Notes under the pieces: model-generated
Database searches by the model: none
Told to the model about the DNA's origin: nothing
The model's input: only the letters and a program-made list of their open reading frames with translations
In this document: positions 1 through 7,806 of the stretch, piece by piece
How the letters are laid out: the number at the start of each line of letters is the position of its first letter
How positions within the stretch are numbered: the stretch's first letter is position 1
Position numbers and translations under genes: made by a program
From: Chloroflexota bacterium
Lineage (GTDB): Bacteria > Chloroflexota > Anaerolineae > B4-G1 > SLSP01
Length of the DNA: 10,380 bases
Direction of reading: 5' to 3'
NCBI GenBank assembly: GCA_022707725.1
Contig: JAKJAB010000101.1
Coordinates: 1-10,380, forward strand

Positions 1-1401
1 CGGATACCGGCTGCGCACCCTACCGTCCCCGCGCTTGGCCCAACCAACAGGGAAGCCATCGACGGTGATGAGTACGAACCCCGCCGGGCCGCGATCCGGC
101 CAGAAGCCGCCGCGCAGATAGTTCGCCAGCCGGGGATCGTGTTGCGCCAGGTCGACGACGTCGCGGACGTCCTCGGGGCGCAGCGCCATCGCCAACGCCT
201 GATCGGGCCAGATTTTGTTGTGACGCAGCGAAGCCACCCACCAGCCGGGGCGCAACACGTGCAGCCCCTCCCATAGTTTCGGGTCCATCGGGGTCACGTA
301 GAGGTCGTCGGTTTTGGTCAACAGCAAGCCTTTGTCGGAAAGGGGCGCGACCAACGTTTCGCCGACGGTTTTCTGGTAGAGGTTCCAAATGCGCCCGGGG
401 ATGGCGTTGCCCGTCCAACGCTCCGGCAAATCGTTGGGCGGTTCGCCTTGACGGCGCAGCAGCGCGTAGAAATGGCCGTGTCCCGGCCCAGTGTGCGGCC
501 AAAAGCGTCCGGCGCGCCGCAACGCCTCCGGCGCGTTCACCCATTCGGGACGCCCCGGGTGCAGGCCGGCCACTTGCGGCAGAGCAACGATCTCGAAGTC
601 GGGGTGGTCTGCCAGGAAAGCGGCGACGACGCCCTCGTTCTCTTCAGGAGCAAAGGTACACGTCCCATAGAGCAGTCGCCCGCCGCGCCGCACCAACGGC
701 GCGGTCTGCTCGAGAATCTGCTTCTGGCGGCGCGCGTTCCCCAAAACCGTGTCCAGGCTCCAATCGCGGATGGCCTGTGAATCGCGGGAGGACGTTCCTT
801 CGCCGGAGCACGGCGCATCCACGAGCACCGCGTCGAACAGGCCGGGCCAGCGCGCCGCCAGCCGCTCCGGGGTTTCGTTGACGACCAGCGCGTTGGTGAC
901 GCCCATACGCTCGACGTTCATCGCCAGCACCGAAGCGCGGCGGCGGACGACTTCGTTGGCGACGAGGATGCCTGTAGGGTTACTGCCGCCCTGGAGAGCG
1001 GCGGTCCCAAGGAGCATCCGCGCCGCGATGTGCGTCGTTTTGCCGCCGGGCGCAGCGGCGAGGTCGAGCACCCACTCGTCGGGATATGGGTCGAGCAGCA
1101 CAGCCGCCGCCATCGCGCTGGGGTCTTGCATGTAATAGACGCCGAGCGTGTGGTAGAGGTGCGCGCCGGCCTGTTCTTCTTCCTGGAGCCACAGCCCCTC
1201 CGCGCACCAGGGGACGGGCAGCGTCTCCCACGGGATGCGCGCGCGCAGGTCATCCAATGGGCCGCGCGCCGGGTTGAGCCGCAGCCCGACGTCGCGCCTG
1301 GTCAGGGCAGCAAAAAAGGCGTCCGCCTCGTCGCCGAGCCAGCCGCGCATACGCCCGACAAAATCGGCGGGCCAGGTATCGGGTGGAGTTATTGTCATCA
1401 T
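1..1401 (-). CDS. rsmF: RsmF-type 16S rRNA cytosine-C5 methyltransferase (3' end cut by window edge)
   Basis: The frame stays open from ATG 1401 to the window edge (467 codons, no stop seen). It is a NOL1/NOP2/Sun family m5C methyltransferase, which transfers methyl from S-adenosylmethionine to cytosine in rRNA. The SAM-binding motif LDLAAAPGGKTTHIAA is at residues 112-127. The motif IV Cys is in VDAPCSGEG (Cys198), and the catalytic motif VI Cys is in YGTCTF (Cys248). From about residue 290 a C-terminal region with GLHVLRPGWW, DPRLANYLRGG and VDGFPVGWAKR matches the RsmF-specific extension and PUA-like RNA-binding domain, and separates it from RsmB, which has an N-terminal NusB-like domain instead. 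Family members are about 450-470 residues, so only a few residues should be missing. The start is a tandem ATG (1401 or 1398), 9 nt after the VapC stop, with only a weak purine-rich ribosome site, which suggests coupling to the toxin gene. The target cytosine cannot be told from sequence. Confidence 0.93.
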   Translation of the reverse strand, partial: MMTITPPDTWPADFVGRMRGWLGDEADAFFAALTRRDVGLRLNPARGPLDDLRARIPWETLPVPWCAEGLWLQEEEQAGAHLYHTLGVYYMQDPSAMAAAVLLDPYPDEWVLDLAAAPGGKTTHIAARMLLGTAALQGGSNPTGILVANEVVRRRASVLAMNVERMGVTNALVVNETPERLAARWPGLFDAVLVDAPCSGEGTSSRDSQAIRDWSLDTVLGNARRQKQILEQTAPLVRRGGRLLYGTCTFAPEENEGVVAAFLADHPDFEIVALPQVAGLHPGRPEWVNAPEALRRAGRFWPHTGPGHGHFYALLRRQGEPPNDLPERWTGNAIPGRIWNLYQKTVGETLVAPLSDKGLLLTKTDDLYVTPMDPKLWEGLHVLRPGWWVASLRHNKIWPDQALAMALRPEDVRDVVDLAQHDPRLANYLRGGFWPDRGPAGFVLITVDGFPVGWAKRGDGRVRSRYP

Positions 1402-1410
1402 TCACTATCT

Positions 1411-1830
1411 CTATCCATTGCCATCCTGATAGGGTACGGACAGGTCCGGCATCTCGAGGTACCGCCTCAACTCCGGCATAGGGAAGTGACGGGGATTGTA
1501 CGTCAACAAGGTCAAATCGTAATGACGCGCAGCCGCAGCAATGAGCGCATCGGCGATGTCCAAGGTCACGCCCTGTTGACGATAACGTCGCAGCCATTCA
1601 CCGGCCAGATCGGCGACGTGCATGTCCACGGCGTAACAGGCCAGCGCGTTGAGAAAGCGCAGCGTGGCCCCACATTCGCGCTCGCGCATTCCGGCCAGGA
1701 CCTCCGCGCGCGAGATGGCGGCAATACCCAATTGCCCTTCCAGGGCCAGACGCGCCAGCAAAGCCGTGGTGGGCTGATGGCCGCGGAGGTGTTGAATGAG
1801 GACGTTGGAATCCAGCAGGTAATCTGCCAT
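1411..1830 (-). CDS. vapC: VapC-family PIN-domain ribonuclease toxin
   Basis: A 139-residue single PIN domain. The expected acidic Mg2+-binding residues are visible: Asp7 in LLDSNVLI, Glu43 in ISRAEVLAGMRE, and Asp94 (with Asp91) in LDIADALIAAAA, followed by the usual LLTYNPRHF strand-turn. VapC toxins are endoribonucleases that cleave tRNA or 23S rRNA and are blocked by their cognate antitoxin. The gene follows the antitoxin by 4 nt, and its ribosome site (GGAG) lies inside the last antitoxin codons, so translation is probably coupled. All catalytic residues are present, so the toxin looks intact. The RNA target is not predictable from sequence. Confidence 0.93.
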   Translation of the reverse strand: MADYLLDSNVLIQHLRGHQPTTALLARLALEGQLGIAAISRAEVLAGMRERECGATLRFLNALACYAVDMHVADLAGEWLRRYRQQGVTLDIADALIAAAARHYDLTLLTYNPRHFPMPELRRYLEMPDLSVPYQDGNG

Positions 1831-1834
1831 CCAC

Positions 1835-2119
1835 CTACTCCGTAAAGAGAGGCACGCGACGCCAGGTCGAGCGCAACTGTTCCAACCAGCCGTTCACATC
1901 CTCAGGTGTGATCAAATTGGGATGATCGGCGGATTCCCATGCGCCGGCGGTCTCCCGCAACGCGGCCAGGACTTTGAGGCGCGCCAGGTATGACGCCGTC
2001 GCTTCGACAACGACTTCGCTGCGTTTGCCGGAAGGGACCAACGCATCCAACTCCGCGAGCAACTGGCGAGGAAAAATCACATTGATACGGCGTACATCTT
2101 CATTCATATTTTCATCCAC
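1835..2119 (-). CDS. Ribbon-helix-helix antitoxin, partner of VapC
   Basis: A protein of 94 residues from GTG 2119, or 90 from the in-frame ATG at 2107; neither has a strong ribosome site. Residues 11-17 (RINVIFP) form the short DNA-contacting strand. A helix-turn-helix pair follows with the GKRSEVVVEA segment typical of ribbon-helix-helix (CopG/MetJ-like) antitoxins. The C-terminal part (LITPEDVNGWLEQLRSTW) is the kind of flexible-then-helical tail that wraps the toxin. Such proteins dimerise, bind their own promoter and neutralise VapC. An inverted repeat overlaps the promoter just upstream and could be its operator. Family assignment rests on fold pattern and on the adjacent PIN toxin. Confidence 0.88.
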   Translation of the reverse strand: MDENMNEDVRRINVIFPRQLLAELDALVPSGKRSEVVVEATASYLARLKVLAALRETAGAWESADHPNLITPEDVNGWLEQLRSTWRRVPLFTE

Positions 2120-2125
2120 TCTTTC

Positions 2126-2174
2126 TATATGGATATGTCATCTACATTATACACCATATCTATGATGAGGAGAA
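2126..2174 (-). promoter_or_regulatory. Promoter and likely operator of the toxin-antitoxin operon
   Basis: On the minus strand a perfect TATAAT (2151-2146) lies 17 nt downstream of a weak -35 TTCTCC (2174-2169). Transcription would start near 2139, some 20-32 nt before the antitoxin start. The half-sites GATATG (2160-2155, minus) and CATATC (2137-2132, minus) form a perfect 6-bp inverted repeat flanking the -10 box, and a further CCATAT copy lies at 2132-2127. This is where a ribbon-helix-helix autorepressor would be expected to bind. The -10 is convincing; the operator role is inferred. Confidence 0.65.
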
Positions 2175-2219
2175 GCGCGAAATCTCAAGCGCCAGATTCA
2201 GCAGAGCAAACACTCACGA

Positions 2220-3353
2220 TTATGGACTGCATTGCGCGGTCACAATCGCCTGGATGGCGCTGGCCTGCGCTTCGATGCTCTCGGTCAAGCGGAACTGCAC
2301 CAGCGCGCGGCGCAAATTGTGCTCCGCGTCTTTCGTCTTGAAGTACACGTTGCCTTCCAGGTAGTCGGTGAAGAAGCGCAACCCTAGCTCGAACGCGATC
2401 AGCCGTACCGCATCGTAGATGTAGTCGTAATCCTTGACGGTCATAAAATGCCGCGCCTCGCCCAGGTACCCTGCCAGAATGGCCTGGCACAGGTCGGTTT
2501 CGAAGCGCACCGCAGCGAGCGCCTCGGTTTCTTCTCCCAAAGGATTGCAGCACGAGCGCAGACAGTCGCCGATGTCGTAATGCACCAGTCCCGGCTTGAC
2601 CGTGTCCAGATCGATCACGCTGACGGCCTGGCCGGTGACGTCGTCGATCATAATGTTGTTGACTTTGGGATCGCCGTGAATGGGACGCAATGCCAATTCA
2701 CCGCGCCGCACGGCATCTTCCAACACAGAAGCCCAGCCCCGGCGTTGCGCCACAAATCGCTGCGCGTAAGCGATGTCTGGCGATGACCCGGGATACCCGT
2801 TAGCCGCAACGACATCGTAGTGCGCCAGATAACGGGGGGTGATGTGAAAGCCTTCGAGCGTGTCATAGAGGCTTTCCACCGGCAAATCGCTGATCAGACT
2901 GTGGAACCGGCCGAGGGCATAGCCAATTTCCCCGGCATGACGCTGGTCTCGAATCGTATCATACGTCTGGGCGCTCTGGACAAACGTCGTCATGCGCCAG
3001 AAGCCGCCTTCGGGATCGCGCCAGTAGTCTGCGCCGGTTTTAGTACGGATGATGTCGGGTGTCTCCCAACGGCGTCCTTGTGTATCCGCACATCGTCCGT
3101 TCGACCATATATGCTCCATAAACGCCCGCATATTCAGAACGATCAACTCTGGACGCCGGAAAACTTGCTGGTTGACTTTCTGGAGAATCGCCTTTTCACG
3201 AGGATCGGCTGCCAGCGTGACCAGAAATGTGTCATTCACATTTCCGGAACCGTAACGCTGTACATCCAGCACGTCACCCACAAAATCGAACTGCTCTGCA
3301 ACCGACTTTAAAGACATAGACATATCCAACGAGTCTGCGTGCGCCTGCGACAC
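2220..3353 (-). CDS. NahK-like sugar kinase (aminoglycoside phosphotransferase family)
   Basis: A 377-residue kinase that resembles bifidobacterial N-acetylhexosamine 1-kinase (NahK), which phosphorylates GlcNAc/GalNAc at C1, along its whole length. The N-terminal lobe has YGSGNVNDTFLVT and ILQKVNQQVF. The catalytic loop is HGDPKVNN (His226, Asp228, Asn232/233), the metal-binding motif is DLDT (Asp248, Asp250), and the C-terminus carries DYLEGNVYFKTKDAEHNL, a close counterpart of the NahK tail. The start is GTG 3353: an AAGGAG ribosome site (3365-3360) sits 6 nt upstream. The frame stays open further upstream to 3902, but that extension runs antiparallel in register through the permease gene and looks nothing like a kinase. 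The gene follows the importer genes after 128 nt containing a strong hairpin. The substrate is not certain: other sugars or nucleoside-derived compounds are possible, and antibiotic resistance is unlikely given the NahK similarity. Confidence 0.9.
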   Translation of the reverse strand: MSQAHADSLDMSMSLKSVAEQFDFVGDVLDVQRYGSGNVNDTFLVTLAADPREKAILQKVNQQVFRRPELIVLNMRAFMEHIWSNGRCADTQGRRWETPDIIRTKTGADYWRDPEGGFWRMTTFVQSAQTYDTIRDQRHAGEIGYALGRFHSLISDLPVESLYDTLEGFHITPRYLAHYDVVAANGYPGSSPDIAYAQRFVAQRRGWASVLEDAVRRGELALRPIHGDPKVNNIMIDDVTGQAVSVIDLDTVKPGLVHYDIGDCLRSCCNPLGEETEALAAVRFETDLCQAILAGYLGEARHFMTVKDYDYIYDAVRLIAFELGLRFFTDYLEGNVYFKTKDAEHNLRRALVQFRLTESIEAQASAIQAIVTAQCSP

Positions 3354-3399
3354 TATGATCTCCTTCTGCCGGAAAGTACGCCTGTACCGGCAACAAAGT

Positions 3400-3430
3400 A
3401 GGGGAAGGTGCGCTAAACGCACCTTCCCCT
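3400..3430 (-). terminator. Strong hairpin between permease and kinase genes; possible terminator or attenuator
   Basis: A perfect 12-bp GC-rich stem (3401-3412 with 3418-3429, plus an A-T closing pair) encloses a 5-nt loop. On the minus strand it is followed by TACTTTGTT, a poor U tract. It lies 52 nt after the permease stop and 47 nt before the kinase ribosome site. It could be a leaky terminator that lowers kinase expression, or a 3'-end stabiliser of the importer mRNA. Confidence 0.6.
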
Positions 3431-3481
3431 CACGATTCTCTCCACCGATATTGCAAGAAACAGAGCCGTCGCGGAAGGCAG

Positions 3482-4729
3482 CTACTGTTTCTCGTAAGGT
3501 TCGCCGTCGGCAGCGGGGGCAATGGCCCGGCCCACCACCCCGGCCAGCACGATCATCGTCACCAGGTATGGCGCCATCAACAGGAATTGCGAGGGGATCG
3601 GCACGCGCAGGATCGCCAGGTTGGTGCGCAACGAATCCGCAAAACCGAAGATCAACGAGGCGCCCAGCGAGCCAATCGGGTTCCACTTGCCGAAGATCAT
3701 CGCCGCGAGGCCGATAAAGCCGCGTCCGGCGGTCATATTCTCGTCGAAACGCGCCACCGAACTCAGCACCAGATACGCCCCGCCCAGCCCGGCAATCATA
3801 CCGCCGAGAATCACGTTGATGTAGCGCGTTTTGATCACGTCCACGCCTAGCGTATCGGCAGCCTTGGGGTGCTCGCCCACAGCGCGCGTGCGCAGTCCCC
3901 AACGGGTGTAGAACAAGACCACGTGAATCACAAGCACCAGGATCAACATCAGATAAACCGGCACCGTGTTTGTGAAGAGCACCGGCCCTAGAATGGGAAT
4001 GCGCGACAGCACCGGCAGCGGAAGCGGCGAAAACGTGGGCGGCCTGTTCAGTTCATGGATGACTTGCAGGTAGCGCGAGCTGAAGTAGCTGGTCAAGCCC
4101 GTCGCCAGGATGTTGATTGCCGTGCCCGCAATAATCTGGTTGACCTTGTAACGGATAGCCAGCACCGCGAGCAACGCCCCCATCAGCCCCCCGGCGAGCA
4201 ACGCCGCGATCAATCCGACCCACATACTTTTTCCGATGCTGCCGACCAACGCCGAGGTAAAAGCGCCGATCAGCATCATCCCTTCGATGCCGATGTTGAT
4301 GACGGCGCAGCGCTCGCACATAACGCCGCTCAACGCCGCCAGCGTGATGGGGACTGCCCTCAACAACGTGGCCTGTAACATCCCCGTCATATTCACGGAG
4401 CGGTCGCGCGCTGCCCAGGTGAGAAAGGCCAACACGAACAGCGTCACCACCACGCCCAGTATCAGGTCGGCCTGTTTGAAGCCTTTGGCAAGCTGCCACG
4501 CCCCCAGAAAAACCGCCAGCACAGCCAACAGATAGAGCATCCCTTGCGTGCTGAACGTCAGGTTGCCAATCGGCAACGCCCGGCTTAGTTCCAGATCGAA
4601 AGCGAAGGTCGTCTGCTGCTTCCCGGTAGTGCCCGGAAGGAAAAGAATGAGCATCAATGCCGCAAAAACCAAAAAGGCGATTCCCAACCCCCGCGCCCGG
4701 CGAGTATCTTTGAAATTATCGTTGTTCAT
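3482..4729 (-). CDS. ABC importer permease, NupQ/YufQ-like (BPD_transp_2 family)
   Basis: A 415-residue, highly hydrophobic inner-membrane protein and one of the two permeases of the BMP-type nucleoside importer family. Hydrophobic segments lie at about 15-31, 62-80, 85-105, 120-135, 150-165, 170-192, 198-216, 255-274, 303-322, 335-365 and 380-402. Conserved family stretches are CERCAVINIGIEGMML (140-153 region), NQIIAGTAINILATGL (197-212), RAVGEHPKAADTLGV (about 282-296) and the MTAGRGFIGLAAMIFGKWNP segment (332-351). The N-terminus is longer than in minimal members, with an extra pair of membrane helices. ATG 4729 is preceded by AGGAGG, which overlaps the stop codon of the upstream permease; the gap is 9 nt, so the two are co-translated in one operon. 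Substrate specificity is not decided by the permease sequence. Confidence 0.93.
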   Translation of the reverse strand: MNNDNFKDTRRARGLGIAFLVFAALMLILFLPGTTGKQQTTFAFDLELSRALPIGNLTFSTQGMLYLLAVLAVFLGAWQLAKGFKQADLILGVVVTLFVLAFLTWAARDRSVNMTGMLQATLLRAVPITLAALSGVMCERCAVINIGIEGMMLIGAFTSALVGSIGKSMWVGLIAALLAGGLMGALLAVLAIRYKVNQIIAGTAINILATGLTSYFSSRYLQVIHELNRPPTFSPLPLPVLSRIPILGPVLFTNTVPVYLMLILVLVIHVVLFYTRWGLRTRAVGEHPKAADTLGVDVIKTRYINVILGGMIAGLGGAYLVLSSVARFDENMTAGRGFIGLAAMIFGKWNPIGSLGASLIFGFADSLRTNLAILRVPIPSQFLLMAPYLVTMIVLAGVVGRAIAPAADGEPYEKQ

Positions 4730-4738
4730 AGCGGCCTC

Positions 4739-6007
4739 CTACATCTGTCCCCAACCGCGTGTCATTACGACTTCCTCGCCGCTTTCCGCTGTGCGAATCC
4801 GGTAGAGAGCGCGAATGATGGCCGGAGCAGCGATAAAGATAATGATCAGCCCTTGGAGGATGTCGGTGAGATCCAGGGGGACGCGCGCGACGCCCTGCAT
4901 GTTGCGCGCGCCGGCCTGCAACGCGCCGAAAAGCAGCGACGCCAGCACTACCCCAAACGGATGGCTGTTGCCGAGCAGCGCCAGCGCAATCGCGTCGAAC
5001 CCGTACCCTGAGGAGAAAGCGTTGGGCATGAAACCGATGACGCCCAGAATGTCGGTCGAGGCCGCCAACCCGGCCAGCCCGCCGCTCAACGCCATCGTAA
5101 GCACGATCGTGCGGGACACGCTCATCCCGGCGTACTTGGCCGCGCGCGGGTTCTGACCCACCGTGCGGATTTCATAGCCAATCGTCGTCTTGAACAGCAG
5201 CCAGTAGACAAAAACGGCCGCCAGCAGCGCCAGGATAAAACCTATGTTGAAGCGAATATCGGCGTTGGAGGGGAAGAATTGCGCCAGCCGGGCCGAAGGC
5301 TGCACCAGTGGACTGACCGGGCGGCCGTCGCCGCGCGCCATCGGCCCGCCCACGTCGAGCATATACTCCGCAAAGCGGAAGGAGATGTAGTTGAGCATGA
5401 TCGTGTTGATGACTTCGTGCGCGCCGGTCTTGGCTTTGAGATAGCCGGGAATTACGCCCCAGACCGCCCCGCCGAGGATGCCCGCCAGCAGCGCCAGCGG
5501 CGCGTGGATGAACCACGGGACGCCCGTGAGCGCGTACCCCACAAACACCGTCGTCAGCCCAGCGATGAAATACTGGCCCTCTGCTCCGATATTGAAAAGG
5601 CCGCCGCGGAACCCCAACGCCACCGCCAACCCTGCAAAGATAAGCGGCGTCGCGTAGCGCAGCGTTTCGGTGATCGGGTAGAGCGATTGAGTCCAGGCCC
5701 GCCCATCGCCGGTCTGGATCCAGATGCGTAGGCCGTTCACCATCCGCCCCGGATTGCCAAAGGCGCCGCTAAAGAAAGCGCCGTAGGCGGTCGCAATCAC
5801 TTCCACCGCGCGCCCCAGGCCGACGCCGAACCCTTCCTCGAACGCCTCGTAGACAGAGGTGTCCGTCACTACGATCACGACCGCGCCCAAAATCAGCGCC
5901 GTGACAATCGCCATCAACGGTGTGAGCAGCGCGCGCCAACGTTCACGAAAGCGGCGCGCCGGTTTTTTGTCTTTTGTCGTCTTTGGCGTCGAGTTTTCCT
6001 CGCTCAT
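4739..6007 (-). CDS. ABC importer permease, NupP/YufP-like (BPD_transp_2 family)
   Basis: A 422-residue polytopic membrane protein that forms the channel with the second permease. A charged cytoplasmic N-terminus (residues 1-25, rich in Lys/Arg) precedes a first helix at about 27-47. Family hallmarks are FNIGAEGQYFIAG (138-150), GAHEVINTIMLNY, IRTVGQNPRAAKYAGMS and GFDAIALALLGNSHP. The start codon overlaps the ATPase stop in an ATGA arrangement (ATG 6007-6005, TGA 6006-6004) and has AAGGAGG upstream, so ATPase and permease are translationally coupled. The order ATPase-permease-permease is the usual one for NupOPQ-type systems. No frameshift or unusual residue is seen. Confidence 0.94.
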   Translation of the reverse strand: MSEENSTPKTTKDKKPARRFRERWRALLTPLMAIVTALILGAVVIVVTDTSVYEAFEEGFGVGLGRAVEVIATAYGAFFSGAFGNPGRMVNGLRIWIQTGDGRAWTQSLYPITETLRYATPLIFAGLAVALGFRGGLFNIGAEGQYFIAGLTTVFVGYALTGVPWFIHAPLALLAGILGGAVWGVIPGYLKAKTGAHEVINTIMLNYISFRFAEYMLDVGGPMARGDGRPVSPLVQPSARLAQFFPSNADIRFNIGFILALLAAVFVYWLLFKTTIGYEIRTVGQNPRAAKYAGMSVSRTIVLTMALSGGLAGLAASTDILGVIGFMPNAFSSGYGFDAIALALLGNSHPFGVVLASLLFGALQAGARNMQGVARVPLDLTDILQGLIIIFIAAPAIIRALYRIRTAESGEEVVMTRGWGQM

Positions 6008-7557
6008 GCTGCCTCCTTTACAGCCGCGGCGTCGGCGCTGTGCTCGTCGGGATGCACTCCGGCCATCAGCAAGCCTAAGTCTTCGCGGGTAGCTTTTTCA
6101 ATGGGTACGATGTCCATAATCCGCCCCTCGAACATCACGATGATACGATCCGCCAGGGAGAGAATTTCGTCCAGCTCGGCGGAAACAAGCAGCACTGCCG
6201 CCCCTGCATCGCGCTTGCGGACCAACTGCGAATGGATGTACTCGATTGAGCCGACGTCCAGGCCGCGCGTCGGCTGCGCCGCAACGACCAACTGTCCCAT
6301 GCGGCTCAACTCGCGCGCCACAATGACCTTCTGTTGGTTGCCGCCGGACAGGCTGCCCACCGGGGTGAGCACACTCGGCGTGCGGACGTCGTATTCGGCC
6401 ACCAAACGTTCGGCGTTCTGCTGGATCGCCGGCTCTTGCATGAGCATCTTTTGCGCAATGGGCGGAAGGTAATACGTGTTCAAAATCAGGTTATCGGCCA
6501 CGGGATAACTGAGCACCAGGCCGTCGCGTTGCCGGTCTTCGGGGACGTGCGCCGCGCCCGCTTCGGTGATCACTCGCGGCGAAGCGTGGGTCACGTCCTT
6601 GCCAAGAAGCCGCACCACGCCGCTCTGCGCGGGGCGCAATCCCGTCAACGACTCCACCAGTTCGGTTTGCCCGTTGCCCTGGACGCCGGCCACGCCCACA
6701 ATCTCGCCCGCGCGCACGTCGAAGGAGATGTCGTGGACGGCGATATGCGCTCCCTCACCCTTGACGCGCAAGTTTTCCACCTCCAACACCGGCTCTTTAG
6801 GCTGCGCTTCCTCTTTCGGTACGGTGAGGATCACCTCGCGGCCTACCATCAACGAAGCCAGGCTGCGCTCGTTGCTCTTCTGTGGCAACGCGGTTCCGGC
6901 CACGCGCCCCCCGCGCAACACCACGATGTTGTCGGAGATTTCGAGAACTTCTTTCAATTTATGAGTGATAAAAATAATAGATTTACCTTTGGCGAGAAGC
7001 GACCGGATGACCTGGAAAAGCCCAAGCACTTCCTGAGGCGTCAACACCGCGGTTGGCTCGTCCAAAATCAAGATATCGGCCTGCCGGTACAGCAATTTGA
7101 TGATTTCCACCCGCTGCTGGATCCCCACGGGCAAGTCGCCCACCAGGGCATAGGGATCCACGTCCAGGCCGTACTGCTCGGAGATCGTTCGAATTCGCCT
7201 GGCGGCCGCTTCACGATCCAAAAACAGCTTCTGTTTGATAGGTTCCATACCAAGCATCACGTTCTCGGTAACGGTCAACACCGGCACGAGCATAAAGTGC
7301 TGGTGTACCATCCCGATTCCCAACGCAATTGCGTCGCCAGGGCCGTGAATGTCGGCTTTCTTGCCGCGCACGAAGATTTCCCCCTCATCCGGCTTGTACA
7401 AGCCATAGAGGATGTTCATCAACGTGCTTTTCCCGGCCCCGTTTTCCCCCAACAGCGCCAAGACCTGCCCTTCTTCCAGGGTCAGGTCAATGCGGTCGTT
7501 CGCCAACACCCCAGGGAAACGTTTGGTAATACCTCTCAATTCCAGAACGGGGGGCAT
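6004..7557 (-). CDS. ABC importer ATPase with two nucleotide-binding domains, NupO/YufO-like
   Basis: A 517-residue tandem ATPase that powers the importer from the cytoplasmic face. Domain 1 has Walker A GENGAGKST (37-45), Q-loop Gln86 in MVHQHFM, signature LPVGIQQRVEI (142-152), Walker B DILILDEPT (161-169) and switch His199. Domain 2 (from about 258) has a degenerate Walker A, GVQGNGQTE (291-299, no Lys), a good signature LSGGNQQKV (403-411) and a Walker B-like AAQPTRGLD (426-434) with Gln in place of the catalytic Glu. This asymmetry is normal for the BMP-associated and sugar-type tandem ATPases, so only domain 1 is expected to be fully catalytic. ATG 7557 has a GAGGAGG ribosome site. It is separated from the lipoprotein gene by a terminator and overlaps the first permease by 4 nt. 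Confidence 0.95.
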   Translation of the reverse strand: MPPVLELRGITKRFPGVLANDRIDLTLEEGQVLALLGENGAGKSTLMNILYGLYKPDEGEIFVRGKKADIHGPGDAIALGIGMVHQHFMLVPVLTVTENVMLGMEPIKQKLFLDREAAARRIRTISEQYGLDVDPYALVGDLPVGIQQRVEIIKLLYRQADILILDEPTAVLTPQEVLGLFQVIRSLLAKGKSIIFITHKLKEVLEISDNIVVLRGGRVAGTALPQKSNERSLASLMVGREVILTVPKEEAQPKEPVLEVENLRVKGEGAHIAVHDISFDVRAGEIVGVAGVQGNGQTELVESLTGLRPAQSGVVRLLGKDVTHASPRVITEAGAAHVPEDRQRDGLVLSYPVADNLILNTYYLPPIAQKMLMQEPAIQQNAERLVAEYDVRTPSVLTPVGSLSGGNQQKVIVARELSRMGQLVVAAQPTRGLDVGSIEYIHSQLVRKRDAGAAVLLVSAELDEILSLADRIIVMFEGRIMDIVPIEKATREDLGLLMAGVHPDEHSADAAAVKEAA

Positions 7558-7580
7558 AGCTTCCTCCTCTTTCGGAAATA

Positions 7581-7611
7581 ATTACAATTCAGTGCTTGAA
7601 GCGGATCACAA
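7581..7611 (-). promoter_or_regulatory. Weak candidate promoter for the ATPase-permease genes
   Basis: On the minus strand TGTAAT (7586-7581, 5 of 6 matches to TATAAT) lies 19 nt downstream of TTGTGA (7611-7606, 4 of 6 to TTGACA). The spacing is long. A separate promoter would make sense because a strong terminator stands between the lipoprotein gene and the ATPase gene, but read-through could also supply the transcript. Confidence 0.25.
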
Positions 7612-7786
7612 TCACCGTCCCCGCAACGCCGGATTGTGGCCCGGCGCAAGCCGGCTGCGCCGCAAGTTCGGTCCCACGCCGGCGAAAAGCAATCACAAAC
7701 AGACGGAAAGCGCCGAGGCGGAGAACCTCGTCGCTGTGTTGTAGTTTTCACGTAAAGAGATGGCTTTCGGCTGCAAGGTGATTGTG
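7607..7786. repeat. Perfect 10-bp inverted repeat, arms 160 bp apart
   Basis: CACAATCACC at 7607-7616 and its exact reverse complement at 7777-7786 bracket most of the gap. The upstream arm overlaps the candidate -35 of the ATPase promoter. They could be two operator sites for one regulator, or pair in RNA; chance is also possible for 10 bp. Confidence 0.4.
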
Positions 7787-7806
7787 CGCAGCCAAACGTT
7801 AATCAC

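Larger units (their letters stand above)
7558..7806. other. Hairpin-rich non-coding gap between lipoprotein terminator and ATPase gene
   Basis: No credible gene is seen on either strand. It holds several inverted repeats: arms 7642-7648/7656-7662 (7 bp, 7-nt loop), 7714-7718/7726-7730 (5 bp), and 7769-7774/7788-7793 (6 bp, extended by a wobble and two A-T pairs). The 10-bp sequence CACAATCACC at 7607-7616 recurs inverted at 7777-7786, and AATCACAAA occurs at 7691-7699 and 7801-7809. The role is unknown: mRNA processing or stability, or binding sites for a regulator. Confidence 0.55.

Noticed and set aside
1030..1845. 271-codon plus-strand frame
   Set aside because: It runs antisense across three minus-strand genes, including their boundaries, and its translation resembles no known family.
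3354..3902. Upstream extension of the kinase reading frame by 183 codons
   Set aside because: It overlaps the end of the permease gene in another frame, has no kinase-like sequence, and a well-spaced AAGGAG-GTG start exists at 3353.
6004..6720. Loss of catalytic residues in the second ATPase domain
   Set aside because: The missing Walker A Lys and Gln in place of the Walker B Glu are normal for this tandem ATPase family and not a sign of decay.
6334..7581. 415-codon open frame on the plus strand opposite the ATPase gene
   Set aside because: It mirrors the ATPase codons antisense, has histidine- and glutamine-rich sequence without family resemblance, and is explained by codon bias of the real gene.
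7596..7781. Small open frames in the lipoprotein-ATPase gap
   Set aside because: Arginine-rich translations typical of GC-rich non-coding DNA, no ribosome sites, and overlap with hairpins.
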